A stretch of 64,000 nucleotides of DNA, taken from Mesorhizobium sp. GTDB lineage: Bacteria; Pseudomonadota; Alphaproteobacteria; Rhizobiales; Rhizobiaceae. The DNA is taken from the NCBI GenBank assembly GCA_004017535.1, contig SAJS01000001.1, forward strand, positions 682,001-746,000, written 5' to 3'. The notes beneath the pieces were generated by a model. The model was not told the DNA's origin. It worked only from the letters and a program-made list of their open reading frames with translations, and did no database searches. The translations under genes were made by a program, and so were the position numbers. Below are positions 7,289 to 16,687 of the stretch, in pieces (position 1 is the first letter of the stretch; each line of letters begins with the position of its first letter).

Positions 7289-8917
7289 CTATTCGCTGAC
7301 GACGCCGGTCGGCGCCGTCTCGATCTTGAAGGCCGCCGCCATCAGCGCCCGCGTGTAGTCGGTCTGCGGGTGGCTGAAAATCTGCTCGGAAGGTCCCGCT
7401 TCGACGACCTTGCCATTGCGCATGACGATGACGTCATTGGCAAGGGCGCGGACGACCTTGAGGTCGTGGCTGATGAAGAGATAGGCAAGATTGTGCTTGG
7501 CCTGCAGGTTCCGCAAAAGATCGACCACCTGCGCCTGCACGCTCATGTCGAGCGCCGAGGTCGGCTCGTCGAGCATGACGAAGCGCGGATTGAGCACCAT
7601 GGCGCGCGCGATGGCGACGCGCTGGCGCTGACCGCCGGAAAATTCATGGGGGTAGCGATGGCGCGTTTCGGGATCGAGGCCGACCTCCTTCAGCACGGCG
7701 ACCACCTTGTCGTCGCGCTGGTCGGCCGAGAGCTTGGGCTCGTGGATCTTCAGCCCTTCCTCGATGATCTCGGAAACCGAAAGGCGCGGGCTGAGCGATC
7801 CGAACGGATCCTGGAAGACGATCTGCAATTCGCGCCTGAGCGGCCGCATGGCGCCGAAGGAAAGCTGGTTGATGTCGCGTCCGTTGAAGTTGATCGTGCC
7901 GGTAGAGGAGATCATCCGCGCGAGCGCCAGCCCGAGCGTCGTCTTGCCCGAGCCGGATTCGCCGACCACGCCCAGCGTCTGGCCGGCGCGCACCGTGACG
8001 TCGATACCGTCCACGGCCTTCACATGGTCGACGGTCTTGCGGAAGAAGCCCCTTTTGATCGGGAACCAGACCTTCATGTCCTTGCCCGTCATGACGGCCT
8101 TGGCGCCCGGGTCTGCCGCAGGCGGCTTGCCCTTCGGCTCGGCGGCCAAGAGATGCTTGGTGTAAGGATGTTGCGGGTTGGCGAAGATCTCCTTGGTCGG
8201 TCCGGTCTCGACGATCTTGCCCTTGGTCATCACGCAGACACGGTCGGCGATCTTCCTGACGATGCCGAGGTCATGGGTGATGAACAGCATCGACATGCCC
8301 TTGCGGCTTTTCAACTCCGCGAGCAGTTGGAGGATCTGCGCCTGCACGGTGACGTCGAGCGCCGTCGTCGGCTCGTCGGCGATCAAAAGCTCCGGCTCGT
8401 TGGCGAGCGCCATGGCGATCATGATGCGCTGGCGCTGGCCGCCGGAGAGTTGGTGCGGGTAGGCGTCGAGACGTTTTTCCGGCTCGCGGATGCCGACCTC
8501 GTTGAGCAGCTCCAGCGTGCGCGCCCTGGCCGGAGCATCGCGCAGGCCTTGATGCAGTTGCAGCACCTCGACGATCTGCTGCTCGACCGTGTGCAGCGGG
8601 TTGAGCGAGGTCATAGGCTCCTGGAAGATCATGGTGATCTTGTTGCCGCGCACGCCGCGCAAGGCCTTCTCGTTCATGGCGAGCAGGTCGGCGCCGCTGA
8701 ACAGGATTCTGCCCGAGGGATGGCTGGCGGCGGGATAGGGTAGGAGCTTCAGCACCGACAGCGCCGACACCGATTTGCCCGAGCCGGATTCCCCGACCAG
8801 GGCAACCGTCTCGCCCTTGCCGATGTCGAATGAGATATGGTCGACGGCGATGGACTGCTTGCCGCCCTGCGCGAAGGCGACGCTCAGATCTTGTACGGAC
8901 AGCAGGGCTTCGCTCAT
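7289..8917 (-). CDS. yejF: Peptide ABC transporter, duplicated ATPase subunit YejF
   Basis: 542 residues forming two complete ABC ATPase domains in one chain. The first has Walker A GESGSGKS (42-49), signature LSGGQRQR and Walker B LLIADEP. The second has GESGSGKTT, FSGGQRQR and FVMLDEP. Family-5 peptide importers of the Yej type characteristically carry this fused subunit. It powers import through YejB/YejE. Its start overlaps the yejE stop by four bases (ATGA), implying coupled translation. Confidence 0.95.
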   Translation of the reverse strand: MSEALLSVQDLSVAFAQGGKQSIAVDHISFDIGKGETVALVGESGSGKSVSALSVLKLLPYPAASHPSGRILFSGADLLAMNEKALRGVRGNKITMIFQEPMTSLNPLHTVEQQIVEVLQLHQGLRDAPARARTLELLNEVGIREPEKRLDAYPHQLSGGQRQRIMIAMALANEPELLIADEPTTALDVTVQAQILQLLAELKSRKGMSMLFITHDLGIVRKIADRVCVMTKGKIVETGPTKEIFANPQHPYTKHLLAAEPKGKPPAADPGAKAVMTGKDMKVWFPIKRGFFRKTVDHVKAVDGIDVTVRAGQTLGVVGESGSGKTTLGLALARMISSTGTINFNGRDINQLSFGAMRPLRRELQIVFQDPFGSLSPRLSVSEIIEEGLKIHEPKLSADQRDDKVVAVLKEVGLDPETRHRYPHEFSGGQRQRVAIARAMVLNPRFVMLDEPTSALDMSVQAQVVDLLRNLQAKHNLAYLFISHDLKVVRALANDVIVMRNGKVVEAGPSEQIFSHPQTDYTRALMAAAFKIETAPTGVVSE

Positions 8918-10053
8918 TTGAACGTCTTGCGCGGATCGAAGGCGTCGCGCGTCGCCTCGCCGATGAAGACCAGCAGCGACAGCATCAGCGAGATCACGAT
9001 GAAGCCGGAAATGCCGAGCCAGGGCGCGTTGAGGTTGCGTTGCGCCTGTTTCAGCAATTCGCCGAGCGAGGCCGAGCCTGGCGGCAGGCCGAAGCCGAGA
9101 TAGTCGAGCGAGGTCAGCGTCGAGATCGAGCCACTGAGCAGGAAGGGCAGGAAGGTCAGCGTCGCCACCATGGCGTTGGGCAACAGGTGCCGGAACATGA
9201 TGGTGAGGTTTGGCACGCCGAGCGCGCGCGCCGCGTTGACATATTCGAAGTTACGGGCGCGCAGGAATTCGGCCCGCACCACGCCGACCAGCGCCACCCA
9301 GGAAAACAGCAGCATCAGGCCGAGCAGGATGAAGAAGCCGGGCGGCAGGATGGCCGAGACGATAAGCAGCAGGTAGAGCACCGGGATCGCCGACCAGATC
9401 TCGATGAAACGCTGGAAGAGAAGGTCGGTCCAGCCGCCGAAATAGCCTTGCACCGCGCCGGCCGCGACGCCGATCAGCGATGATCCGAGCGTCAGGATCA
9501 GCCCGAATAGAACCGAGATGCGGAAGCCGTAAAGCACGCGCGCCAGCACGTCGCGGGCCTGGTCGTCGGTGCCCAGCCAGTTCCAGTTGCCGACAACGCA
9601 GTTCTCGTCGGCCTCTCCCTTCGGGTATTGGCCGCAGCGCTTGTTCTTGTCGTAAAGCCAGGATGGTTTTGCCGGCGCCGGCTCCGGAATGGCGTTGTTG
9701 ACGGTCTGATAGGAGTAGCGGACCGGCGGCCAGATCATCCAGCCATTGGCATTGATTTCGTCTTGGATGACCGGATCGCGATAATCGGTGACGGCGTAGA
9801 AACCGCCGAACTTTTCCTCCGGATAGGCGACCAGGACCGGAAACAGGATCTCGCCCTTGTAGGAGGCGATAATCGGCTTGTCGTTGGCGATCAGCTCGGA
9901 AAATAGCGATAGCACGAACAGGAGCAGGAAGATCCAGAGCGACCAGTAGCCCCGCCGGTTGGCCTTGAAATTCTGCAGCCGCCTCTCGTTGAGCGGCGAC
10001 AGAAATGGCCTGCGAGGCCTGGCGGGCGCGCTTTCGATCGCAGCCTCGGCCAT
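8914..10053 (-). CDS. yejE: Peptide ABC transporter permease YejE
   Basis: 379 residues, longer than ordinary DppC-type permeases because of a periplasmic insertion after the first transmembrane helix (around YPEEKFGGFYAVTDYRDPV to YDKNKRCGQYPKGEADENC), a YejE hallmark. The cytoplasmic EAA-loop region (RALGVPNLTIMFRHLLPNA) contacts the ATPase. The start shares one base with the yejB stop (TGATG). Confidence 0.93.
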   Translation of the reverse strand: MAEAAIESAPARPRRPFLSPLNERRLQNFKANRRGYWSLWIFLLLFVLSLFSELIANDKPIIASYKGEILFPVLVAYPEEKFGGFYAVTDYRDPVIQDEINANGWMIWPPVRYSYQTVNNAIPEPAPAKPSWLYDKNKRCGQYPKGEADENCVVGNWNWLGTDDQARDVLARVLYGFRISVLFGLILTLGSSLIGVAAGAVQGYFGGWTDLLFQRFIEIWSAIPVLYLLLIVSAILPPGFFILLGLMLLFSWVALVGVVRAEFLRARNFEYVNAARALGVPNLTIMFRHLLPNAMVATLTFLPFLLSGSISTLTSLDYLGFGLPPGSASLGELLKQAQRNLNAPWLGISGFIVISLMLSLLVFIGEATRDAFDPRKTFK

Positions 10054-11147
10054 CAGATGTCTCTCCGCTCGAAGTCGATGCGCGGATCGACCCAGGTGTA
10101 GATCAGGTCGGACAACAGGCCGACGAACAGGCCAAGCAGCGAGAAGATGTAGAGGGTGGCGAACACCACCGGATAGTCGCGGTCGATCACCGACTTGAAG
10201 CCGAGCAGGCCGAGGCCGTCGAGCGAGAAGATGTTCTCGATCAGCAGCGAGCCGGTGAAGAAGGCCGAGATGAAGGCGCCGGGGAAGCCGGCGATGACGA
10301 TCAGCATGGCGTTTCGGAAGATGTGGCCGTAGAGCACCTTGTGCTCCGACAGGCCCTTGGCGCGCGCCGTCACGACATATTGCTTGCGGATCTCCTCCAG
10401 GAAGGAGTTCTTGGTCAGCAGCGTCGTCGTGGCGAAGGCCGACAGCACCAGCGCCGTCAACGGCAGCGTCATATGCCAGAAATAGTCGGCGATCTTGGCG
10501 GGCCAGGACAGCTGATCCCAATTGTCGGAAACGATGCCGCGCAATGGAAACCAGTCCCAGAACGAACCGCCGGCGAACAGCACCATCAAAAGGATGCCGA
10601 ACAGGAAGCCGGGAATGGCATAGCCGACGATGACGACGCCGCTGGTCCATACGTCGAAGGTCGAGCCATCCTTCACGGCCTTGCGGATGCCGAGCGGGAT
10701 CGAGATCAAATAGGACAAAAGCGTGATCCACAGGCCGATGGAGATGGAGACCGGCATCTTCTCCAGGATCAGGTTCAGCACCGAGATGTCGCGGAAATAG
10801 CTGTCGCCGAAATCGAAGCGGATATAATTCCACAGCATCATGCCGAAGCGCTCGAGCGGCGGCTTGTCGAAGCCGAACTGCTTTTCCAGCTTCTTGATGA
10901 ATTCAGGATCGAGCCCCTGCGCGCCGCGATATTTCGAGCCGACATCGCCGGCAGCGTCGAGATTGCCGCCGCCGACGTCGCCGCCGCCGCTGCCCAGGCG
11001 ATCGTTGCCGCCCTGGTTGGTCAGCTTGGCGATCACCTGCTCGACCGGGCCGCCCGGCGCGAACTGGATGACCGCGAAGGAGATCGCCATGATGCCGAAC
11101 AGCGTCGGGATCATGAGAAGAATGCGGCGCAGGATATAGGCGCCCAT
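10053..11147 (-). CDS. yejB: Peptide ABC transporter permease YejB
   Basis: 364 residues from an ATG with GGAGG four bases upstream; a longer frame adds seven residues without a ribosome site. It has an N-terminal transmembrane helix ([17 protein letters not shown]), a periplasmic loop with a Gly/Asp-rich insert, and five further helices with the EAA-loop [21 protein letters not shown]. It forms the channel with YejE. In enteric bacteria YejABEF imports microcin C; in Sinorhizobium the homologue affects sensitivity to plant antimicrobial peptides. Confidence 0.93.
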   Translation of the reverse strand: MGAYILRRILLMIPTLFGIMAISFAVIQFAPGGPVEQVIAKLTNQGGNDRLGSGGGDVGGGNLDAAGDVGSKYRGAQGLDPEFIKKLEKQFGFDKPPLERFGMMLWNYIRFDFGDSYFRDISVLNLILEKMPVSISIGLWITLLSYLISIPLGIRKAVKDGSTFDVWTSGVVIVGYAIPGFLFGILLMVLFAGGSFWDWFPLRGIVSDNWDQLSWPAKIADYFWHMTLPLTALVLSAFATTTLLTKNSFLEEIRKQYVVTARAKGLSEHKVLYGHIFRNAMLIVIAGFPGAFISAFFTGSLLIENIFSLDGLGLLGFKSVIDRDYPVVFATLYIFSLLGLFVGLLSDLIYTWVDPRIDFERRDI

Positions 11148-11177
11148 CAGGCCTCCGGCCTCACGCAAAGGTTCATG

Positions 11178-13055
11178 TCAGGCTTTGCCAATCTTTGCCG
11201 CCTTGCCCTTGTCGACCCACCACAGCGCCTCGACCGGAAAGCCGAAATCGGGTTTCTGCTCTGGAAAGCCGAACATGTCCCAATAGGCGCTTCGGTGATT
11301 CGCCAGATACCAACTTGGAATCCAATCGCGCCGCGCGCGCAAGGCCCGGTCCAGTGCGCGCATGGCGGTGGTCAGGCTTTCACGGTCCTTGGCGGCGCCG
11401 ACGGCATCGATCAGCGCATCGATCGCCGGGTTTGCAATGCCCGACAGGTTGCGCGAGCCCGACACCGCGGCGCTGCGCGAGTGGAAGAAGATCTCCAGAT
11501 CGTCGCGGGTCGGCGTGGCGCTGAAATTGAAGGCGGCCGAGAGCAGGTCGAAATCGAATGTTGATTGCCTCAGCTGGTACTGCGCCGAATCCACCAGGCG
11601 GATCGAGGCGTCGATGCCGATGGCCTTCATGTTGGCGACCCAGGGCGAATAGACCTGCACGAAGGTCTCGTCGTCGACCAGAAATTCAGCCGCGAGCCGG
11701 CCGCCCTTGTCATTGAGCACGAAATCGCCTGAGCGTCTCCAGCCAGCCTGTGCGAGCAATTTCAGCGCAGCGCTCAGTTGCTTGCGGTCTCGTCCGGACC
11801 CATCCGATGGCGGTTGCGTCACCGCCTCGCCGAAGGTCTCCGGCGGCAGCTGGTCGCGCAGCGGCTCCAGCAGCGCCAGCTCCTGCGGCGACGGCATGCC
11901 CGCGGCCCGGAAGTCGGATCTTTCGAAGCAGGATTGCGAGCGCTCATAGGAGCCGTAGAAAAAGTTGCGCCGCGTCCATTCGAAATCGAAGCAGAGCGCG
12001 ATCGCCTGCCGCACGCGCGGATCCTTGAATTGCTCACGCCGCTGGTTGACGGCGGTGGCCTGCATGGACGGCGTCGTCTCGGCCGGGAACTCATGCTTGA
12101 TCACCTTGCCGCTGGTGAAGGCCGGAAAGTCGTAGGCCGTGGCCCAGACGCGCGAGGTGGCCTCTTCCCGATAGAGGATTTCACCTTTCTTGAAGGCCTC
12201 GAAGCCGGCCGTGCGATCCTGGTAGAATTCGATTCGGATACGCTCGAAATTGTTTTGCCCGCGGTTGACCGGCAGGCCGTTGCCCCAATAGTCGGCCACA
12301 CGCTCATATTCGATCCAGGCGCCCGCTGACCAGGGTCCGACCTTGTAGGCGCTTGAGCCGAGCGGCGGGTTGAGCTGGGAGGAATCGAACGGGTTGGCCG
12401 TGAAGAAGGCCTTCGAAAGGATTGGAAAACTGACCACGTTGAGGATGGTGCGGGCCGACTGCTTGCCTGAGAATTTGAGCTGCAGCGTGTGAGCGTCGAC
12501 GGCTGCCGCGTCGTCGAGGTGGGTCAGCGACAGCGCGTAGTCGGGATGCCCCTTGTCCTTCAGCAGCTTGAAGGTGAAGGCGGCGTCTTCCGCAGTCAGC
12601 GGGGAACCATCGTGGAACCGTGCCTGCGGGCGCAGCGAGAAGGTGAAACTGTTGCGGTCCTCAGAAATCGTCACGCTTTCGGCGATCAGCCCGTAAACAG
12701 CATCAGGCTCGTCGAGCGCCCTCGCCATCAGCGTATCGAAGCACATCTCAATGCGCTGCGGGGAATCGCCCTTGGGGACGAAGGAATTCAGCGTGTTGAA
12801 GGTCTGCGGACTCTGGTTGGCGCCCCAATTGGGCGGCGAGAAATTGAAGGTGCCGCCCTTCGGCGCATCGACATTGACATAGTCGAAATGCGTAAAGTCG
12901 GGCTTGTATTTCAGGTCGCCGAAGGCTGACAGTCCATGCAGCTTGACGCCGGTCGGAGTGTCGGCGAAGGCCCGGCCCGGCAACAGCGCTGCGGCAGTGG
13001 CTGCGGCGCCGAGCGCCAGGAAGTCGCGGCGAGGAAGCATTGTCTGCCGCCTCAT
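11178..13055 (-). CDS. yejA: Peptide-binding protein, YejA paralogue 1 (Tat-type signal)
   Basis: About 625 residues of the family-5 solute-binding fold. The N-terminus has a twin-arginine signal, PRRDFLALGAAATAAALLPG, ending in AFA. The segment FDYVNVDAPKGGTFNF is the YejA-type N-terminal motif. The start used overlaps the upstream paralogue's stop (TGATG); an ATG 15 bases later, preceded by GAGGCGG, is equally plausible. The mature protein should capture oligopeptides in the periplasm. It is the second of two adjacent, clearly divergent yejA copies; the other uses a Sec-type signal. Confidence 0.9.
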   Translation of the reverse strand: MRRQTMLPRRDFLALGAAATAAALLPGRAFADTPTGVKLHGLSAFGDLKYKPDFTHFDYVNVDAPKGGTFNFSPPNWGANQSPQTFNTLNSFVPKGDSPQRIEMCFDTLMARALDEPDAVYGLIAESVTISEDRNSFTFSLRPQARFHDGSPLTAEDAAFTFKLLKDKGHPDYALSLTHLDDAAAVDAHTLQLKFSGKQSARTILNVVSFPILSKAFFTANPFDSSQLNPPLGSSAYKVGPWSAGAWIEYERVADYWGNGLPVNRGQNNFERIRIEFYQDRTAGFEAFKKGEILYREEATSRVWATAYDFPAFTSGKVIKHEFPAETTPSMQATAVNQRREQFKDPRVRQAIALCFDFEWTRRNFFYGSYERSQSCFERSDFRAAGMPSPQELALLEPLRDQLPPETFGEAVTQPPSDGSGRDRKQLSAALKLLAQAGWRRSGDFVLNDKGGRLAAEFLVDDETFVQVYSPWVANMKAIGIDASIRLVDSAQYQLRQSTFDFDLLSAAFNFSATPTRDDLEIFFHSRSAAVSGSRNLSGIANPAIDALIDAVGAAKDRESLTTAMRALDRALRARRDWIPSWYLANHRSAYWDMFGFPEQKPDFGFPVEALWWVDKGKAAKIGKA

Positions 13056-14935
13056 CAATTGAGGCCCTTGTATTTGGCGGCCAGCGCCTTTTCCTTCGCG
13101 GGGTCGATCCACCAGGAATCGATGTCGGCGCCGAGATACGCCGGCTGCTTTTCCGGCATGCCGAACTTGTTCCAATAGGCATACCAGACAGCCGATCGAT
13201 AGTACTGCGGCAGAACGTAGAAGTTCCACAAAAGCACCCGGTCAAGGGCATGGGTGGCGGCGACAAGGTCGGCGCGATCGGTGGCGAAAATGATCCGATC
13301 GATCAGGGCGTCGACGACCGGGTCCTGGATGCCCATCAGATTACGCGATCCCGGGGTTTGTGCTGCCTTAGAACTCCAGAATTCGCGCTGCTCGTTGCCG
13401 GGCGATTCAGATTGCTGAAGCACCGTCGTCACCACGTCGAAGTCGAAATGATTGATACGGCTGATATATTGGGTCTGGTCGATGATGCGTAGGGTGGCGT
13501 CAACCCCAATCTTGCGCAGGTTGGCGATGTAAGGGCTGGAGATGATCTGGTCGGTATCGTTCGAACCCAGTATCTCGAACTTAAGCGGCGCGCCGGTCTT
13601 CGCGTTGACCATCTTGCCGCCTTTTATCTGCCAGCCGGCCTGAGCAAGAAGATCAACTGCCTGTTTGAGGTATTTCCGCTCAGCCTGAGGCGAGTCGTAG
13701 ACAGGCAGCTTGAACTCTTGCGTAAACAGTTCGGGGGGCAGCTTATCGCGATACTTCTCCAGGATATCCAGCTCCTTGCCTTGCGGCAGCCCGCTTGACG
13801 CCAGTTCGGTGCCCTGGAAATAGCTCGATGTTCTGGTGTTGAAACCGAAAAATAACGTCCTGTTCATCGTCTCGAAGTCGAAGGGCAGGGTCAGCGCCTC
13901 ACGCACCCTGCGGTCCTGGAAAAGCGGTCGCCGCTGGTTGAATACGAAGCCCTGCATGGGCTGCGCATGCTCGCTCTCGAAGGTTTTCTTGATCACGTCC
14001 CCAGCCTTGAAGGCCGGGAAGTTGTAGAACGTTGCCCATCTGCGCGAGCTCATCTCGCGATGAGTGTCGTCAAGTCCACCTTTGGTGAAGGCCTGCCAAG
14101 CGGCGTTGTCGTCGAGGATGTAAGTGAAGTGCTGCGTGTCGAAATTCTCGCGGCCGATCTTCACCGGCAGCTTGGCCCCCCAATAGTCAGGCACCCGCTG
14201 CCAGACGATCTCCGAACCGGGCTTGAAGCTGGCGATCTTATAGGCGGCGGAGCCCAGCGGCGGCTCCAACGTCGGCCTGGTGATGTCGCGCTTCTTGCCG
14301 CTTGCGTCGGTGCCTTCCCACCAATGCTTCGGCAAAACCACGAGATCGCCGAGGATCTTGGGCAGCTCCCGATTGCCCTTCTGGTTGAAATGGAACTCGA
14401 CCTCGCGATCCGAGATCGCGACCGCCTCGGCCACGTTCTCGAAATAACGGTTGTATCTGGGGCTGTTGGCCTTCAGCACCTGGAATGACCAGACCACGTC
14501 GTCGACGGTGATCGGCTTGCCGTCATGCCATTTGGCGCGCGGATCGAGCCGGTAGGTGGCCGAGGAAAAATCGGCAGGGTACCTAAAGGCGTCTGCGATC
14601 AGCGGGTGGCTGACGCTGCCTTCGTCGGTGGCCTGTTCCATCAGCGTGTCGTAAAGCAGGCCGCCACCAAAATCGGCGAAGCCGGCGGCGGGCGACCCTT
14701 GCACTATATACGGGTTGAAGCTGTCGAAGGTCCCTATAGCGACGGCATTGTAGGTGCCGCCCTTCGGCGCATCCGGATTGACGTAATCGTAATGCTGGAA
14801 GTTCTCGCCGTATTTGGAAGGTTCGATCAGTGACGACGTCGTGTGCCACTCGTCGGCGAAGCTGGCCTGCAGGCTCGAGGCGAAGGCGAGCGCCAGCGCC
14901 GATGCGAAAAGCGTGCCGAAGCGGCCGACCGTCAT
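13055..14935 (-). CDS. yejA: Peptide-binding protein, YejA paralogue 2 (Sec-type signal), first gene of the yej operon
   Basis: 626 residues. The signal peptide (TLFASALALAFASSLQASFA) has no twin arginine, so export is by Sec. The family motif HYDYVNPDAPKGGTYN follows at about 50. The C-terminal half contains the usual family-5 elements (DFDVVTTVLQQSESPGNEQ). It has a strong ribosome site, GAGGAGAA. It heads the leftward run yejA-yejA-yejB-yejE-yejF. The two paralogues are recognisably similar from end to end but diverged, so they may bind different peptides. Confidence 0.92.
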   Translation of the reverse strand: MTVGRFGTLFASALALAFASSLQASFADEWHTTSSLIEPSKYGENFQHYDYVNPDAPKGGTYNAVAIGTFDSFNPYIVQGSPAAGFADFGGGLLYDTLMEQATDEGSVSHPLIADAFRYPADFSSATYRLDPRAKWHDGKPITVDDVVWSFQVLKANSPRYNRYFENVAEAVAISDREVEFHFNQKGNRELPKILGDLVVLPKHWWEGTDASGKKRDITRPTLEPPLGSAAYKIASFKPGSEIVWQRVPDYWGAKLPVKIGRENFDTQHFTYILDDNAAWQAFTKGGLDDTHREMSSRRWATFYNFPAFKAGDVIKKTFESEHAQPMQGFVFNQRRPLFQDRRVREALTLPFDFETMNRTLFFGFNTRTSSYFQGTELASSGLPQGKELDILEKYRDKLPPELFTQEFKLPVYDSPQAERKYLKQAVDLLAQAGWQIKGGKMVNAKTGAPLKFEILGSNDTDQIISSPYIANLRKIGVDATLRIIDQTQYISRINHFDFDVVTTVLQQSESPGNEQREFWSSKAAQTPGSRNLMGIQDPVVDALIDRIIFATDRADLVAATHALDRVLLWNFYVLPQYYRSAVWYAYWNKFGMPEKQPAYLGADIDSWWIDPAKEKALAAKYKGLN

Positions 14936-15039
14936 GCGTTCTCCTCGTCGCTAGTTCCAACCACCCGCAATCTAGATCATTTGACGCCGGTGGAAACCGC
15001 AAGTGCCGGCTTTGTAGCGGTCCATGCAGGTTTCCTAAC

Positions 15040-15068
15040 AGAAAAGCCGGGACGAACCCGGCTTTTCT
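15040..15068 (-). terminator. Rho-independent terminator of cycM
   Basis: A perfect 12-base inverted repeat AGAAAAGCCGGG / CCCGGCTTTTCT with loop ACGAA lies 24 bases past the cycM stop codon. On the minus strand the descending arm ends in a T-rich stretch. Confidence 0.75.
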
Positions 15069-15092
15069 GAGGATATCTCGATTACAAATTGT

Positions 15093-15755
15093 TTATTGAG
15101 CAGGCGCCGCGGGCTTGGCCGGGGCGGTTCCCTCAGCCGGCTTGGCAGCGCCATCGGCGGGCTTGGCGGCTTCGGCCGGCTTTGCCGAGGCGTCGGCGGC
15201 GGCGCCCGGCTGCGGCAGCGGCTTCGGATTGTCCGACAGCGTGCGCAGATAGGCGATCACATTGGCGCGGTCTTCTTCCTTCGGCAGGCCGGCGAAACCC
15301 ATCGCCGTGCCCTTCACGAACTTCTTCGGCGAGGTGATGAAGTGATTGAGGTTGTCGTAGGTCCAGTGCTCCTGGCCGCCCTTGGAGAAATCCTTCATGC
15401 CGGACGAATAGGCAAAGCCCTGATGCTCGGCGACGGGGCGGTCGACGATGTCCCAGAGATCCGGACCGACCTTGTTCGGACCGCCCTTTTCGCCGGAATG
15501 GCAGGCCTGGCACTTTTTGAAGATGGCGGCGCCCGCCTCGGCATTGGCGGTGGCGAGCAGGTCGGCGATTGGCTTTTCGGCCGCGGCCGGCGCGGCCGCG
15601 CCGCCTTCGGTCGGCTCCTGCGCTTCGATGGCGAAGCCGGGCTTTTCGGGGGCGGGCGAGGCGAACAGCGCGTCAGAGACGAGGCCTATCGAAAAGACGA
15701 TGAAGCAGGTTCCCAGAAATCCGCCGAGCAGCTTGTTGACTTCGTTGGAATCCAT
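15093..15755 (-). CDS. cycM: Membrane-anchored c-type cytochrome CycM
   Basis: 220 residues. An uncleaved N-terminal anchor (LLGGFLGTCFIVFSIGLVSDALF) is followed by an Ala/Pro linker and a class I cytochrome c domain with haem motif CQACH (82-86). The distal ligand is probably Met152 in GTAMGFAG. The C-terminal 45 residues are an Ala/Lys/Pro-rich tail. In Bradyrhizobium and Agrobacterium CycM carries electrons from the bc1 complex to aa3 oxidase. The place beside kdsB-pheA is conserved in rhizobia. Confidence 0.92.
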   Translation of the reverse strand: MDSNEVNKLLGGFLGTCFIVFSIGLVSDALFASPAPEKPGFAIEAQEPTEGGAAAPAAAEKPIADLLATANAEAGAAIFKKCQACHSGEKGGPNKVGPDLWDIVDRPVAEHQGFAYSSGMKDFSKGGQEHWTYDNLNHFITSPKKFVKGTAMGFAGLPKEEDRANVIAYLRTLSDNPKPLPQPGAAADASAKPAEAAKPADGAAKPAEGTAPAKPAAPAQ

Positions 15756-15855
15756 ACGCCCCTTGCTCCCTTTTCCGGCGGACCGTCCCGTCCACTCCGT
15801 CCGTCGGTATCGCCAACTGCCCTGAAAGGCCAGTCAAATCGGGCGGAAACTAGGT

Positions 15856-15884
15856 CTTTTGCTCTGGCGTTGCAACACCTATAA
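15856..15884 (+). promoter_or_regulatory. Probable kdsB promoter
   Basis: CTTTTG (15856-15861) and CTATAA (15879-15884) are separated by 17 bases, giving a fair -35 and a good -10 about 65 bases before the kdsB start codon. Confidence 0.4.
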
Positions 15885-15948
15885 GGGCGCTTCCAGTGAG
15901 ACCTTTTGCCACTTTTCCATCCCTGTTTTTCGACCGCTCCAAAATCCG

Positions 15949-16677
15949 ATGTCAACCTTGATCCTGATCCCCGCCCGCATGGCCTCGACGCGTCTGCCGG
16001 GCAAGCCGCTGGCCGACATCGCGGGCGCACCGATGATCGTCCATGTCGCCCGCCGCGCAGCCGAGGCCGGGCTTGGCCGCGTCGTGGTGGCGACCGACAC
16101 CCAAGCGGTCGCGGAGGCCGTGCGGGCGCATGGCTTCGAGGCGGTCATGACCCGCATGGATCACGAATCGGGTTCCGACCGCATCTTCGAGGCGCTGACG
16201 GCCCTCGACCCTGAAAAGCAGGTGGAAACGATCGTCAATGTCCAGGGCGACCTGCCGACCATCGATCCCGAGATCATCGGCGCGTCGCTGCGGCCTTTTG
16301 AGGACAGATCGGTCGACATCGCCACGCTCGGCGTCGAGATCGTGCGCGACGAGGAGAAGACCAACCCGAATGTGGTCAAGATCGTCGGCTCGCCGCGGTC
16401 CGCGACACGGCTGAAAGCACTTTATTTCACCCGCGCCACCGCGCCCTGGGGCGAGGGGCCGCTCTACCATCACATCGGCCTCTACGCCTACCGCCGCGCC
16501 GCGCTCGAACGCTTCGTGGCGCTCAAGCCGTCGCCGCTGGAGCGCCGCGAGCGGCTGGAGCAATTGCGCGCGCTGGAAGCCGGCATGCGCATCGACGCCG
16601 AGATCGTCAAATCGCTGCCGCTTGGCGTCGACACGCCGCACGACCTGGAACGCGCCAGGCAGATCCTTTCAAGCTGA
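15949..16677 (+). CDS. kdsB: 3-deoxy-manno-octulosonate cytidylyltransferase
   Basis: 242 residues. The nucleotide-binding N-terminus [17 protein letters not shown] is diagnostic, followed by [10 protein letters not shown] (the family usually has NVQGDEP). It activates Kdo as CMP-Kdo for lipopolysaccharide inner-core synthesis in the cytoplasm. An upstream in-frame TTG extends the frame by 30 non-conserved residues, so the ATG was chosen. pheA follows after 10 bases and is probably co-transcribed. Confidence 0.95.
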   Translation: MSTLILIPARMASTRLPGKPLADIAGAPMIVHVARRAAEAGLGRVVVATDTQAVAEAVRAHGFEAVMTRMDHESGSDRIFEALTALDPEKQVETIVNVQGDLPTIDPEIIGASLRPFEDRSVDIATLGVEIVRDEEKTNPNVVKIVGSPRSATRLKALYFTRATAPWGEGPLYHHIGLYAYRRAALERFVALKPSPLERRERLEQLRALEAGMRIDAEIVKSLPLGVDTPHDLERARQILSS

Positions 16678-16687
16678 GACCATCCGC

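Noticed and set aside
7271-8743. 490-codon plus-strand open frame opposite yejF
   Set aside because: The opposite strand encodes two complete ABC ATPase domains; this is a shadow.
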